Of a stretch of DNA of 38,230 bases, positions 8,496 through 17,576 are shown in pieces. Numbering within the stretch: position 1 is the stretch's first letter; each line of letters starts with the position of its first letter. Both the position numbers and the translations under genes were made by a program. The stretch comes from Methylophaga sp. (lineage in GTDB: Bacteria; Pseudomonadota; Gammaproteobacteria; Nitrosococcales; Methylophagaceae): assembly GCA_011053005.1 (NCBI GenBank), contig DRHW01000014.1:1-38230 (forward strand). The letters run 5' to 3'. The notes under the pieces are model-generated. The model was not told the DNA's origin. It worked only from the letters and a program-made list of their open reading frames with translations, and did no database searches.

Positions 8496-10837
8496 TGCAG
8501 GGTTTTCTACAAAAAGGGCGAATGGCCATACTGTTATGGTTAGTCTTTATAATCGGCTGTGGCATTGTCATCAGCCGAAGTCAATTCACTACTGACTTAT
8601 CTGCGTTTTTACCGCGTAATCCGACACCCGCTCAGCAATTATTATTAGAGCAAATTCACGATGGCCTCGCTTCGCGACTAATCTTAGTGGCCATTGAAGG
8701 CGCTGATCCGGCTACCCATGCTGCATTATCAAAACAAATAGCTAAAACATTACGCACCAACCCAGCGTTTGTCAGTGTCAATAATGGCGAACCGGTAACC
8801 ACTGAGCATGATCAATCTTATTTATTTAATAATCGTTATTTACTAAGTCCAGCAGTGACACCAGAACGGTTTACTGTTGAAGGTTTGCATGCTGCTATCA
8901 ATGACAGTATTACTTTACTCACATCGCCTGCCGGACTAATGCTTAAATCGCTATTACCACATGATCCTACGGGTGAAATGGTGCAACTTATTTCTCAACT
9001 AAATAGTGGAAAGACGCCGCAAACTTTTGATAACGTTTGGGTTTCACCTGATAAATCACGTGCTTTATTATTAATTCAAACCAACGCATCAGGTGATAAT
9101 ACCGATGCCCAACAAGTGGCTATGTCCGCCATTCAGCATGCTTTTGATAACGCCGCCAGCCATACATCTGCCACTCAATTATTAATGACAGGGCCCGGCG
9201 TATTTTCAGTGACTGCGCGTGACACAATCAAAAGCCAGGTCAGCCGATTAGCGATTATTAGCATTGTGTTAATTGCAAGCTTATTACTACTTGTCTATCG
9301 ATCCTTTAGTGCCTTGTTATTAGGATTCTTACCCGTTATGAGTGGTGCTTTGGCGGGTATTGCCTCGGTGAGTCTTGGCTTTGGCTCCGTTCATGGTATT
9401 ACGCTGGGATTTGGTACCGCATTAATCGGTGAAGCGGTTGATTATTCAATTTATTTATTTGTGCAATCAGAGAAAAATAATGGCGATGAACAACAAAACT
9501 GGAGCCAACGATTCTGGCCCACTATTCGTCTTGGTGTATTAACATCAATCTTTGGTTTTTCGTCATTATTATTATCGGGGTTTCCCGGTCTTGCACAGCT
9601 CGGTTTATATTCAATTGCAGGGCTCGTCGTTGCAGCGACTGTTACACGTTTTGTATTACCTCATTTGCTGCCCAATAACTTTCGTGTTCATGACGTAACT
9701 GCAATTGGACTCAGTTTATCTTCACTTGTAAAACACGCCACAAAACTGCGTTGGCCTGCCATCTTATTGCTGATAATTGCATGTGTAGTGCTTATTCAAC
9801 ATCGTGCTGATATATGGGACGACAGTATTTCATCCCTAAGCCCCGTCTCCCAAGCTGAAGTTGATTTGGACACACGTTTACGGGCTGATATGGGCGCGCC
9901 CGATGTGCGATATATGGTTGTCGTATCGGGTGTGAGTCAAGAAGTAGTATTGAAAACTTCTGAACAGGTTGCCTCGCAACTGCAAACGCTGGTAAATAAT
10001 GGCGCACTAGCAGGCTTTGAAAGCCCTAGTCATTATCTACCAAGTACAGAAATGCAACGCACTAGACAAAAGAGCCTGCCAGATCCAAGCACGCTAGCGA
10101 CTAGACTTGCCGATGCAACACAAGATTTACCCGTAAATGCTGAATTATTCAAACCATTCTTAGACGATATTGCCACCGCCAGACATCAACTTTTATTAAC
10201 TACCGCTTCGCTTGCACACACTTCAATGGCGATGGCAGTCGACGCACTACTGATTCAACAAAAAAATCACTGGACGGCCTTATTACCGCTGACCGCACCC
10301 GAAGGTAGCGACATTGACACACATCAAATTCGTGAACTACTCGCCACCGCGAATTTGTCAGGCGTGTTATTTGTAGATATGAAGGCTGAATCTGACAACC
10401 TTTATTCCAGTTATCTCAACGAAGCTATCTTATTATCGCTAGGCGGATTAATAGCGATTATCGGCTTACTGTTATGGGTATTTCGCTCACCTATGCATGT
10501 ACTGCGAGTTATTACCCCGCTTGCAGCAGCAGTTATCACGACAACCGCTGGTCTCGCCATTTTTGGTCAACAATTCATTATTCTGCATCTAGTCGGTTTA
10601 TTACTTGTTGTTGCTGTCGGTTCAAATTACGCATTATTTTTTAATCGTAGCGACACCCTAATTTTGCCACGCACATTAGCCTCGATGTTATTTGCAAACC
10701 TAACAACCGTTGCTGGATTTGGCGTATTAGCCTTTGCCAATGTTGCAGTATTACAAGCAATGGGCGTGACTGTCGCACCCGGTGTTATTCTTGCGTTAAT
10801 TTTTTCAGCTGTTTTCGCCAGAAAATCTCATGTCTAA
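8495..10837 (+). CDS. MMPL/RND-family exporter (ApeM-like)
   Basis: Large (780 aa) inner-membrane transporter with two repeats. Each has a helix, a big periplasmic loop (about 30-250 and 445-640), and a block of five hydrophobic helices (about 252-395 and 645-775). The GEAVDYSIYLF segment in the first block is a typical MMPL helix 4 with its Asp. APE clusters carry one such exporter, inferred to extract the polyene lipid from the inner membrane and pass it to the LolA-like carrier encoded just upstream. The start overlaps the previous stop (TAATG), and the end overlaps the deacetylase gene by 8 bases. Confidence 0.87.
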   Translation: MQGFLQKGRMAILLWLVFIIGCGIVISRSQFTTDLSAFLPRNPTPAQQLLLEQIHDGLASRLILVAIEGADPATHAALSKQIAKTLRTNPAFVSVNNGEPVTTEHDQSYLFNNRYLLSPAVTPERFTVEGLHAAINDSITLLTSPAGLMLKSLLPHDPTGEMVQLISQLNSGKTPQTFDNVWVSPDKSRALLLIQTNASGDNTDAQQVAMSAIQHAFDNAASHTSATQLLMTGPGVFSVTARDTIKSQVSRLAIISIVLIASLLLLVYRSFSALLLGFLPVMSGALAGIASVSLGFGSVHGITLGFGTALIGEAVDYSIYLFVQSEKNNGDEQQNWSQRFWPTIRLGVLTSIFGFSSLLLSGFPGLAQLGLYSIAGLVVAATVTRFVLPHLLPNNFRVHDVTAIGLSLSSLVKHATKLRWPAILLLIIACVVLIQHRADIWDDSISSLSPVSQAEVDLDTRLRADMGAPDVRYMVVVSGVSQEVVLKTSEQVASQLQTLVNNGALAGFESPSHYLPSTEMQRTRQKSLPDPSTLATRLADATQDLPVNAELFKPFLDDIATARHQLLLTTASLAHTSMAMAVDALLIQQKNHWTALLPLTAPEGSDIDTHQIRELLATANLSGVLFVDMKAESDNLYSSYLNEAILLSLGGLIAIIGLLLWVFRSPMHVLRVITPLAAAVITTTAGLAIFGQQFIILHLVGLLLVVAVGSNYALFFNRSDTLILPRTLASMLFANLTTVAGFGVLAFANVAVLQAMGVTVAPGVILALIFSAVFARKSHV

Positions 10838-11639
10838 TCAGTATAGACAATGGCAACCCACATTATTAATTAAAGCGACTGCCGTTTTACATGTAATAGT
10901 TTTGCTAATTTGGCTTGTAATGCCTGAAAAATGGCCATGGTTATTGGCGATTATCATTGCTAATCATATTCTGATTACCGCCATTGGTTTGTGGCCTCGC
11001 AGCCATGCATTAGGCCCTAACTGGACACAATTACCACCTGCTGCTCGCATACGAAATGAAATAGCGTTAACAATTGATGATGGCCCTGATCCTTTGGTTA
11101 CGCCACTGGTGTTAGATTTACTAGATCACTATGGTATTAAAGCTACATTCTTTTGTATTGCCGAAAAAGCCGAACTTTATCCTGCCTTGTGTCGTGATAT
11201 TGTTCAACGTGGACATAACGTAGAAAATCATAGCCAACAGCATCGTCATTATTTTTCGTTGTTAGGTTATACCGGCATCAAAAACGAAATACAAAAAGCA
11301 CAAGATACACTGACCAATATTACAGGCCAGCGGCCACTTTTTTTCCGCGCGCCGGCCGGTTTACGAAACCCTTTTTTAGATCCTGTACTCACTCATCTAG
11401 AACTCAAACTCGCCACATGGTCTGTTCGTGGTTTTGATACTCGTATTAACAACGCTAAAAGAGTTGAAACTAAATTATTAGCGGGTTTGAAAGCAGGTGC
11501 TATTTTATTGATGCATGATGGTAATGCTGCTCGCACATCACACGGCACGCCGATTATTATTGATGTATTACCTAACTTGTTCAACGCAGCTAAAACACAT
11601 AATCTACATTTTGTTACATTACGACAGGCGCAAATGTAA
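10830..11639 (+). CDS. Membrane-anchored polysaccharide deacetylase (NodB domain)
   Basis: Carbohydrate esterase family 4 type deacetylase, 269 residues. Two hydrophobic helices (about 14-31 and 37-54) are followed by the NodB domain. The metal and catalytic motif TIDDGPDP (81-88, Asp83/Asp84), the metal ligands His134 and His138 in ENHSQQH, and RAPAG (173-177) are all present, so the active site looks intact. The substrate is unknown. In this operon it could remove N-acetyl groups from an amino-sugar anchor of the polyene lipid, which is inference. It lies between the exporter and a PAP2 phosphatase. Confidence 0.83.
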   Translation: MSNQYRQWQPTLLIKATAVLHVIVLLIWLVMPEKWPWLLAIIIANHILITAIGLWPRSHALGPNWTQLPPAARIRNEIALTIDDGPDPLVTPLVLDLLDHYGIKATFFCIAEKAELYPALCRDIVQRGHNVENHSQQHRHYFSLLGYTGIKNEIQKAQDTLTNITGQRPLFFRAPAGLRNPFLDPVLTHLELKLATWSVRGFDTRINNAKRVETKLLAGLKAGAILLMHDGNAARTSHGTPIIIDVLPNLFNAAKTHNLHFVTLRQAQM

Positions 11640-12313
11640 TGCCTATAAATTCTGAACGTGATAATCAGCAAATACCTTGGTATAGCAAAGCATTACAGTT
11701 AATAACACAAGATGTTTTACTTAAATGCTTGGGTACGATGATATTGATTGGGCTGTTTTTTGCCGTGTATTTTTACTTGCTGACTCACCCTGCTTATCCA
11801 GTCACCGTTATGCCAATTAGTTTTGTGGATGAGTTGATTCCATTTCAACCCGCCACTTTACCTATCTACTTATCATTATGGTTTTACGTTTCTCTACCAC
11901 CCGCATTCTTAGCAACGCGCCGTGAGTTATATAACTATGCCTTAGCAATGACGCTCACCAGTATTATAGGCTTTTCTATTTTTTATTTTTGGCCTACAAC
12001 CTTACCCCTTCCTACGCTTGAGTGGCCACAATCTCCTGAAATTGATTTTCTTAAAGGCATTGATGCTGCGGGCAATGCTTGCCCTTCCTTTCATGTCGCG
12101 ACCGCCTTTTTTTCTGGCTGGTGGTTGCACTACTTATTAGGTCGTTTACGAGCACCATTATCCATACAGATCTTTAATTGGTTGTGGTGTATTGCTATTA
12201 TCTATTCCACATTAGCCATACGCCAACACGTTGTTGTAGATGTCATTGGCGGCTTAATACTGGGTGGACTGATGGCTTATCTGTCACTGCAATATCACAA
12301 AAAAACGAGCTAG
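11639..12313 (+). CDS. PAP2-superfamily membrane phosphatase
   Basis: A 224-residue membrane protein with about six hydrophobic helices. PAP2 motifs are visible: CPSFHVA (148-154, His152) and RQHVVVDVIGG (195-205, His197 and Asp201). The first motif (KxxxxxxRP) is not recognisable, as in PAP2-like lipid phosphotransferases. Possible roles are removing a phosphate from a lipid intermediate or transferring a head group. Its TAATG overlap with the deacetylase suggests the two are used together. It is followed by the largest gap inside the operon (about 90 bases). Confidence 0.8.
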   Translation: MPINSERDNQQIPWYSKALQLITQDVLLKCLGTMILIGLFFAVYFYLLTHPAYPVTVMPISFVDELIPFQPATLPIYLSLWFYVSLPPAFLATRRELYNYALAMTLTSIIGFSIFYFWPTTLPLPTLEWPQSPEIDFLKGIDAAGNACPSFHVATAFFSGWWLHYLLGRLRAPLSIQIFNWLWCIAIIYSTLAIRQHVVVDVIGGLILGGLMAYLSLQYHKKTS

Positions 12314-12410
12314 ATCATTATGATAAGTCAAAAAACATCTACATTAAGCTCAACATTGACACCTATAATTTGCTAACATTTCTTCTTAAATTTAAATTGG
12401 TTTGCCTCCA

Positions 12411-13607
12411 TTGAATCCACTATTACTTTCTCATTTCACAGCTACAAGTAGCATCGGTCAAGGTTTAATACCTACGTTGAATGCTCTACGCCAACGCTAT
12501 TCTGGGTTACATCCTTGCAACTTTGAAACCGTCGATTTAACAACCTTTATTGGTGAAGTTGCCAAGGTTGATAACGCTGTAATTCCGGAAAACTTAAGCC
12601 ACTTTGATTGTCGTAATAATCGGCTCGCCTTACTTGGGTTAAATCAAGATGGTTTTGCTGATGCTGTACGTAATGCTATTGCTGAATACGGTTCACAACG
12701 TGTTGGTGTATTTATGGGAACGAGTACAGCAGGTATTCTACAAACTGAGATTGCTTATCGACATCGCGATCCACAAACTGGTGCACTGCCCGCTGATTTT
12801 ATTTATCGGACTACTCACAATACCTTTTCCGTTGGTGATTTCACGCGTGAGTATTTTGGCCTGACCGGCCCTGCTGTCGTTGTCTCATCAGCCTGTTCCT
12901 CCAGTGCCAAAGTATTTGCTTCAGCACGACGCATGATCGACGCGGGTTTAATAGATGCTGCTATCGTTGGTGGCGTTGACTCTTTATGTCTGACGACTTT
13001 ATATGGCTTTAATTCTCTCGGGCTGACTTCTGAAAAAGCCTGTCGCCCCTTTGATACCCAACGCGATGGGATATCAGTTGGCGAAGCCGCTGCTTTTGCT
13101 TTATTAGAACGCCCACCAGCGAGATTAAAGCCAGATGATATTTTGTTATTAGGGGTTGGAGAATCGAGTGATGCTTATCATATGTCATCACCACATCCGG
13201 AAGGCTTAGGCGCTCAAATGGCCATGCAACAAGCATTAACGATGGCCAGATTACAAACGGGTGATATTGATTATATTAATCTTCACGGCACGGCGACTCA
13301 AAGTAACGATACTGCTGAAGGCAAAGCCGTTAACCATCTGTTTGGTAACACGGTTCCTTGTAGTAGCACCAAAGGCCAAACAGGCCATACTCTAGGTGCA
13401 GCCGGTGGTTTAGAAGCCGTGATTTGCGCGCTCGCTTTGCAACATAATTTTATGCCAGCAGGACTTAACACCGAACAACTTGATCCTGATCTTAATCTTG
13501 ATTATTTACTCGCTAATCGCGACCAACCACTTTCTTATGTGCTCAGTAATTCATTTGGCTTTGGCGGTACTAATTGCAGTTTAATTTTTGGACGAGCGAG
13601 CTCATGA
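12411..13607 (+). CDS. Aryl polyene beta-ketoacyl-ACP synthase (ApeO-like)
   Basis: Condensing enzyme that extends the aryl polyene chain with malonyl-ACP. It is a thiolase-fold KS with an intact triad. With the start at TTG 12411 these are Cys162 (SSACSSSAK), His292 (LHGTATQSND) and His326 in STKGQTGHTLGAAGG, with Lys321. No ATG precedes the conserved N-terminus; TTG codons at 12402 and 12411 are the candidates. I prefer 12411 because MNPLLLSHFTATS aligns with the usual start of these enzymes. It overlaps the next gene by 4 bases (ATGA) and should pair with that gene product as a KS/chain-length-factor heterodimer. Confidence 0.9.
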   Translation: MNPLLLSHFTATSSIGQGLIPTLNALRQRYSGLHPCNFETVDLTTFIGEVAKVDNAVIPENLSHFDCRNNRLALLGLNQDGFADAVRNAIAEYGSQRVGVFMGTSTAGILQTEIAYRHRDPQTGALPADFIYRTTHNTFSVGDFTREYFGLTGPAVVVSSACSSSAKVFASARRMIDAGLIDAAIVGGVDSLCLTTLYGFNSLGLTSEKACRPFDTQRDGISVGEAAAFALLERPPARLKPDDILLLGVGESSDAYHMSSPHPEGLGAQMAMQQALTMARLQTGDIDYINLHGTATQSNDTAEGKAVNHLFGNTVPCSSTKGQTGHTLGAAGGLEAVICALALQHNFMPAGLNTEQLDPDLNLDYLLANRDQPLSYVLSNSFGFGGTNCSLIFGRASS

Positions 13608-14401
13608 CAACACTCACTGCATACATTGACGGCATCGGCTTACTTGGTCCTGGCTTAATAGACTGGCCAAGCAGTCAGCCAATATTAACCGGCCAACATC
13701 TCTATCATTCACAAAAAACGATTCTGCCACCGCCCGAATTATTAGCATCAGCAGAACGCCGGCGCAGTGGTGCTGCAGTCAAATTAACGTTAGCAGTAGG
13801 ATTAGAAGCTGTCACCGCAGCGGGTGTGGATGCGACGACATTACCCAGTGTTTTTTCTGCTTCGGGTGGCGATGGTGATAATTGTCATGCTATTTGTGAA
13901 ATGCTAGCTTCAGATGACAGGCAGATATCACCAACTCGTTTTCATAACTCTGTGCACAATGCGGCATCAGGTTATTGGAGTATTGCTACTGGCGCAATGA
14001 CGCCTGCTTCAGTATTAAGTGGCTATGATGCTAGTTTTGGGGCTGGTTTATTAGAAGCGATGACCCAAGTTGTTATCGATAATACATCGACTATTTTGTT
14101 AGCCAGTGACACCCGTTACCCCGAGCCGCTGAACAGTGCGCGGCCAATTAGTGACGCATTGGGTATATCCTTGGTGTTATCTCCGGTTCAAACAACTCAG
14201 TCTTTAGCAAAAATAACCATAAGCCTGAGCGATGCTGAGGCAAATCAAATGAATAATGCTGAACTTGAACAGCTTCGCCTAAGTATTCCAGCAGGACGTG
14301 GCTTGCCTCTATTGCAAGCAATTGCCATACAACAGTCCACGCACGTCGTATTAGATTACCTTGGGAATACTCGTATCGCGGTAGATTTCACGCCATGCTA
14401 G
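13604..14401 (+). CDS. Chain-length-factor-like ketosynthase homologue (ApeC-like)
   Basis: Short (265 aa) ketosynthase-like protein without an active-site Cys. Where an active KS has its nucleophile, this protein reads VLSGYDASFGAGL. It matches the N-terminal KS-like domain family found as the chain-length factor partner (ApeC) of APE ketosynthases. The frame is open from TTG 13574, but ATG 13604 overlaps the KS stop (ATGA) and begins MTTLTAYIDGIGLLGPG, the expected N-terminus. Expected role: non-catalytic partner shaping the chain-length pocket of the upstream KS. It overlaps the next gene by 7 bases. Confidence 0.85.
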   Translation: MTTLTAYIDGIGLLGPGLIDWPSSQPILTGQHLYHSQKTILPPPELLASAERRRSGAAVKLTLAVGLEAVTAAGVDATTLPSVFSASGGDGDNCHAICEMLASDDRQISPTRFHNSVHNAASGYWSIATGAMTPASVLSGYDASFGAGLLEAMTQVVIDNTSTILLASDTRYPEPLNSARPISDALGISLVLSPVQTTQSLAKITISLSDAEANQMNNAELEQLRLSIPAGRGLPLLQAIAIQQSTHVVLDYLGNTRIAVDFTPC

Positions 14402-14877
14402 ATCAACGACGAGACAAATCTTGGATTGTTCAACACATACCGCATCAAGGAACGATGTGTTTATTGGATTCTGTCGAATCATGGAATGCTGACGTTATCT
14501 CATGTCGCGCCAGCAGTCATCGTAATAGTGATAATCCACTGCGTGCCTTTGGACAGCTATCAACGGCCTGTGGTATTGAATATGCCGCACAAGCAATGGC
14601 TGTTCATGGTGCTTTGCTCGCACCTGTCGATAGTATTCGTCCAAAGTCCGGTTATTTAGTCAGCATCCGCAGTACAAAACTGCATATTGCTCGACTTGAT
14701 ACTATTAATGCTGAGCTTGAAATTGAAGCAAGTTGTCTTGCTCGCAATGATAACGACGTGCTGTATCAATTTAAAATCACTGCCCAAGGACAATTATTAC
14801 TCGATGGCCGTGCTGCTGTCGTACTCGATGTCGAAGCACTTTCATCAACAACAAATACATCTGGAGATATTCTTTGA
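14395..14877 (+). CDS. Hotdog-fold dehydratase (ApeP-like)
   Basis: A 160-residue single-hotdog protein of the ApeP group. Candidate catalytic residues are His17 in IPHQGTMCLLD and Glu62 in CGIEYAAQAMA; the AFGQLSTACGIEYAAQA segment is the central helix of this family. Together with the FabZ-like enzyme at 6581 it provides the second dehydratase typical of APE systems. It overlaps the CLF gene by 7 bases, and its stop codon overlaps the TTG start of the ketoreductase. Confidence 0.85.
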   Translation: MLDQRRDKSWIVQHIPHQGTMCLLDSVESWNADVISCRASSHRNSDNPLRAFGQLSTACGIEYAAQAMAVHGALLAPVDSIRPKSGYLVSIRSTKLHIARLDTINAELEIEASCLARNDNDVLYQFKITAQGQLLLDGRAAVVLDVEALSSTTNTSGDIL

Positions 14878-15593
14878 AAAATGCACTGGTAACAGGTGGT
14901 AGCGGCGGTATAGGTGCTGCGATTTGTCAACGTTTGGCAGCTGATGGCTACCATGTTTATATTCATGCGAATAATGGTGTGAAGTCAGCATTAAGTTTAG
15001 TCGATGATATTACTGCTGATGGCGGAAGTGCCGAGGTTTTAGTCTTTGATGTAACAGATAATAAAGCGGTAGAAGAAATACTTATCCCCTTAATTGAGCA
15101 ACAGCCAATTCAAGTTTTAGTGAACAATGCTGGTATTCACGATGATGCCATATTCCCCGGCATGCAAGCAGCACAATGGCATCGGGTGATTGATGTATCA
15201 CTTAACGGTTTTTTCAATGTCACTCATCCACTGATGATGCCAATGATTCGTAGCCGTTGGGGACGTATTATTAATATTTCATCGATCGCTTCATTGGCTG
15301 GTAATGCAGGGCAAGTTAACTATTCTGCTGCTAAGGGCGCCTTAAACTCAGCAACCAAATCACTGGCTCGAGAAGTTGCCAGTCGCGGTATTACGGTTAA
15401 TGCGATTGCTCCCGGCATTATCGAAACCAATATGACGGCATCGACATTCAACACGGATGACATTAAACGCATGGTGCCAATGAAACGCGCTGGAACAGCG
15501 GCAGAAGTGGCTGATCTAGTTGGTTTTCTTGCATCAGATAAAGCGGCGTATATTACAGGTCAAATTATTTCGATTAATGGCGGGATGGTTTAA
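14874..15593 (+). CDS. 3-ketoacyl-ACP reductase (FabG-like, ApeQ-like)
   Basis: Short-chain dehydrogenase of 239 residues that reduces the beta-keto group of each newly added unit with NADPH. It shows TGGSGGIG (7-14), NNAG (84-87), and the catalytic Ser137, Tyr150 and Lys154 in the usual spacing. The start is TTG at 14874, preceded by GGAG eight bases or so upstream and overlapping the ApeP stop. It is the last gene of the overlapping APE operon. No clear intrinsic terminator follows. Confidence 0.9.
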   Translation: MKNALVTGGSGGIGAAICQRLAADGYHVYIHANNGVKSALSLVDDITADGGSAEVLVFDVTDNKAVEEILIPLIEQQPIQVLVNNAGIHDDAIFPGMQAAQWHRVIDVSLNGFFNVTHPLMMPMIRSRWGRIINISSIASLAGNAGQVNYSAAKGALNSATKSLAREVASRGITVNAIAPGIIETNMTASTFNTDDIKRMVPMKRAGTAAEVADLVGFLASDKAAYITGQIISINGGMV

Positions 15594-15749
15594 TTAACCC
15601 CGTTATTGATCTAAATATTAGCAAAATTTAATCGATGCTGTTCCGCATGTTCCGTCTTAACTTTGATATAAACTTACTTGCTTAAGTAATCGACCTAAAC
15701 GATATATGACGTTATTCAAATAGCATCCTTTTCAATCTAAAATAATTAG

Positions 15750-17369
15750 CTATCGCCCCCCATTGCAGTAAGCCTTGATGAATATGGACAACAACGTGTT
15801 GTCTTTGATTCAACGGGCGCAATTGATGATGCTGAGCACTTTGCTTATCGTGTTACAGGCTCGTGGGAAGACAGCGAAACATTTCGTGATTTTTACCAAC
15901 TTGATCGAGACTTTATATCAACATCACTGTCTTGGTTTGGCGACAATGGTGGTCATATCAATATCAACTACGAATACAGCAAAGAAAAACGATCCATGGA
16001 TAGAGGTTTCATAACGGCATTAGGTGCTGATGGCAAGCGCTCTATTGTTGAGGTAGATCGTTCTGTTAATTATGGTGTAGATTTTAGTTTTAATGTAGTA
16101 AATTCAAACTTAATTGAGATTGATACTATTACCCCCATAATTAACCGTAACTGGGATATAGAAACAAAACTATTTTATAACGCCGAACAAGCTGATGATG
16201 TACGGTCAGAAGTGATAGCTGTTTTAGCTGATGGCTCCTTAGCTAGACGAGTTCAAGGCAATGACGATCGCCAATTGAATACCTTTTTTGCTCGTCTCCA
16301 AACCCGAGGAGAATTTAACTTCACTTTCCCTATACAACTTGTCGCCGGCGCTGAATATCATCAACAAAAAGAAAAATGGATAAACTTCGCAGGTAATAAC
16401 CAGATTGGCGGCACAGCCACTAATCCTTATAGTTATACATTAATCAATGACTCTGCCACAGCAACACGTGATCATCGCGATGTGACGAATAAATCGTATG
16501 GCATTTTTAGTCAATTAGATATTACGCCTATTGAAGATGTCACTGTAACACTAGGATTACGGGAAGAATTTTACTCAGCAGAATTTGAAAAAGTTGTGCT
16601 AAATTCGGGGGTGACGACTTCTGCGGACACACCAAAAGATAGTAAATTCACAAAGAGCGCAGGCGTGGTTTGGAAAATAATTCCAGAGCTTTCATTATAC
16701 AGCTCTTATGCTGATACCTTTAGTGCTCAAAATATTTACACAGGCGACCAAACTACCGCCGTATTGCCGCCACAAGAAGGGCGTCAATATGAAGCTGGTG
16801 CAAAATGGTCAACGCTTGATGATCGCCTTCTATTAACCGCGGCTTATTTCGATATTAAACAAAATAATAATGTTGAAACAGTTAATGGCGAACCTGAACT
16901 TTCTGGTGGAATCGATACTAATGGTCTTGAGTTTAGCTTAGCAGCTAATCCCATAAAAGGTTGGAATATAAGAGCAGCAGTTGGTCTATTACAAGCTGAA
17001 ATCGTTAGTGAAACAAGTACTAATGGCAACCGTCCAACAAATGTACCTAAAAAAACGGCTAGCCTCTGGACAAGTTATGAATTTCAAGGGTCAGATACAT
17101 TATTAAAAGGATTTGGTATCAGCACGGGTTTATCACACGTGGCTAACCGATACGGCGATACAAATAATAGCTTCGAATTAGGTGATTACACATTGCTGGA
17201 TGCTGGAATATGGTATTACCTCCCCCCCATTGGAGGCTCGTCAATTCGATTAGACCTAGGTGTCAAAAACATTACTGATGAAAAATATTACACTGCATCA
17301 GGAGGTACTTATCGTATTTCAGTAGGGGCTCCTCGTACTTTCTTTAGTGGCATTCGTGTTGACTTTTAA
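15750..17369 (+). pseudogene. TonB-dependent siderophore receptor, 5'-truncated (plug domain missing)
   Basis: The frame opens after a stop at 15747-15749 and encodes mid-to-C-terminal beta-barrel sequence only. Recognisable receptor text starts at about 15765 (VSLDEYGQQRVVFDSTGAID), matching the part just after the plug in FpvA/FoxA-type siderophore receptors. It runs without frameshift to the terminal Phe (GIRVDF). Signal peptide, TonB box and plug are absent. The first in-frame ATG (15996) would remove still more barrel. The 3' end is intact and followed by a strong hairpin, so a 5' deletion most likely inactivated a once functional gene. Confidence 0.8.
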
Positions 17370-17417
17370 ATAGTTATTTAATTTGCTTTTAAGGATAGTT
17401 AAGACTTTAGTACGGTA

Positions 17418-17449
17418 AAAAGGCACTGGCAGGTAGGCCAGTGCCTTTT
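17418..17449 (+). terminator. Rho-independent-type terminator hairpin
   Basis: Perfect 13-base stem (AAAAGGCACTGGC / GCCAGTGCCTTTT) with a 6-base loop AGGTAG, about 48 bases after the receptor remnant. The 3' arm ends in TTTT and the 5' arm starts with AAAA, so it could work in both directions. It would separate the remnant from the intact receptor gene. Confidence 0.85.
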
Positions 17450-17453
17450 GATC

Positions 17454-17466
17454 TGTAAGGCTTACA
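17454..17466. promoter_or_regulatory. Perfect palindrome TGTAAG-N-CTTACA
   Basis: A 13-base symmetric site immediately after the terminator and about 110 bases before the receptor start. Its size and symmetry suit a dimeric regulator, but the motif is not one I can assign. A half-Fur-like ATTATCA overlaps its right side (17466-17472). Confidence 0.35.
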
Positions 17467-17519
17467 TTATCATGAGTCTATAGCATTTAGACTGAGCTAA
17501 ATTGTGGCCGCACTACATT

Positions 17520-17546
17520 TGATAATAATTCTTATTTGCATTATCA
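17520..17546 (+). promoter_or_regulatory. Fur-box-like operator upstream of the TonB receptor
   Basis: Two overlapping 7-1-7 Fur-type sites. TGATAAT-A-ATTCTTA (17520-17534) matches TGATAATnATTATCA at 12 of 14 positions. TTATTTG-C-ATTATCA (17532-17546) matches at 10 of 14. The site lies about 30 bases before the receptor start, where a repressor would cover a promoter; AATAAT at 17524-17529 could be the -10. It implies iron repression of the receptor and PepSY genes. Confidence 0.7.
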
Positions 17547-17576
17547 TGTCGGCTTTATTCAATCTGCTTGGAGGCC

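Noticed and set aside
15775-16014. 79-codon open frame at the start of the receptor remnant
   Set aside because: It is in a different frame from the receptor. The receptor frame through the same bases gives clear beta-barrel sequence from about 15765, so this frame is a shadow.
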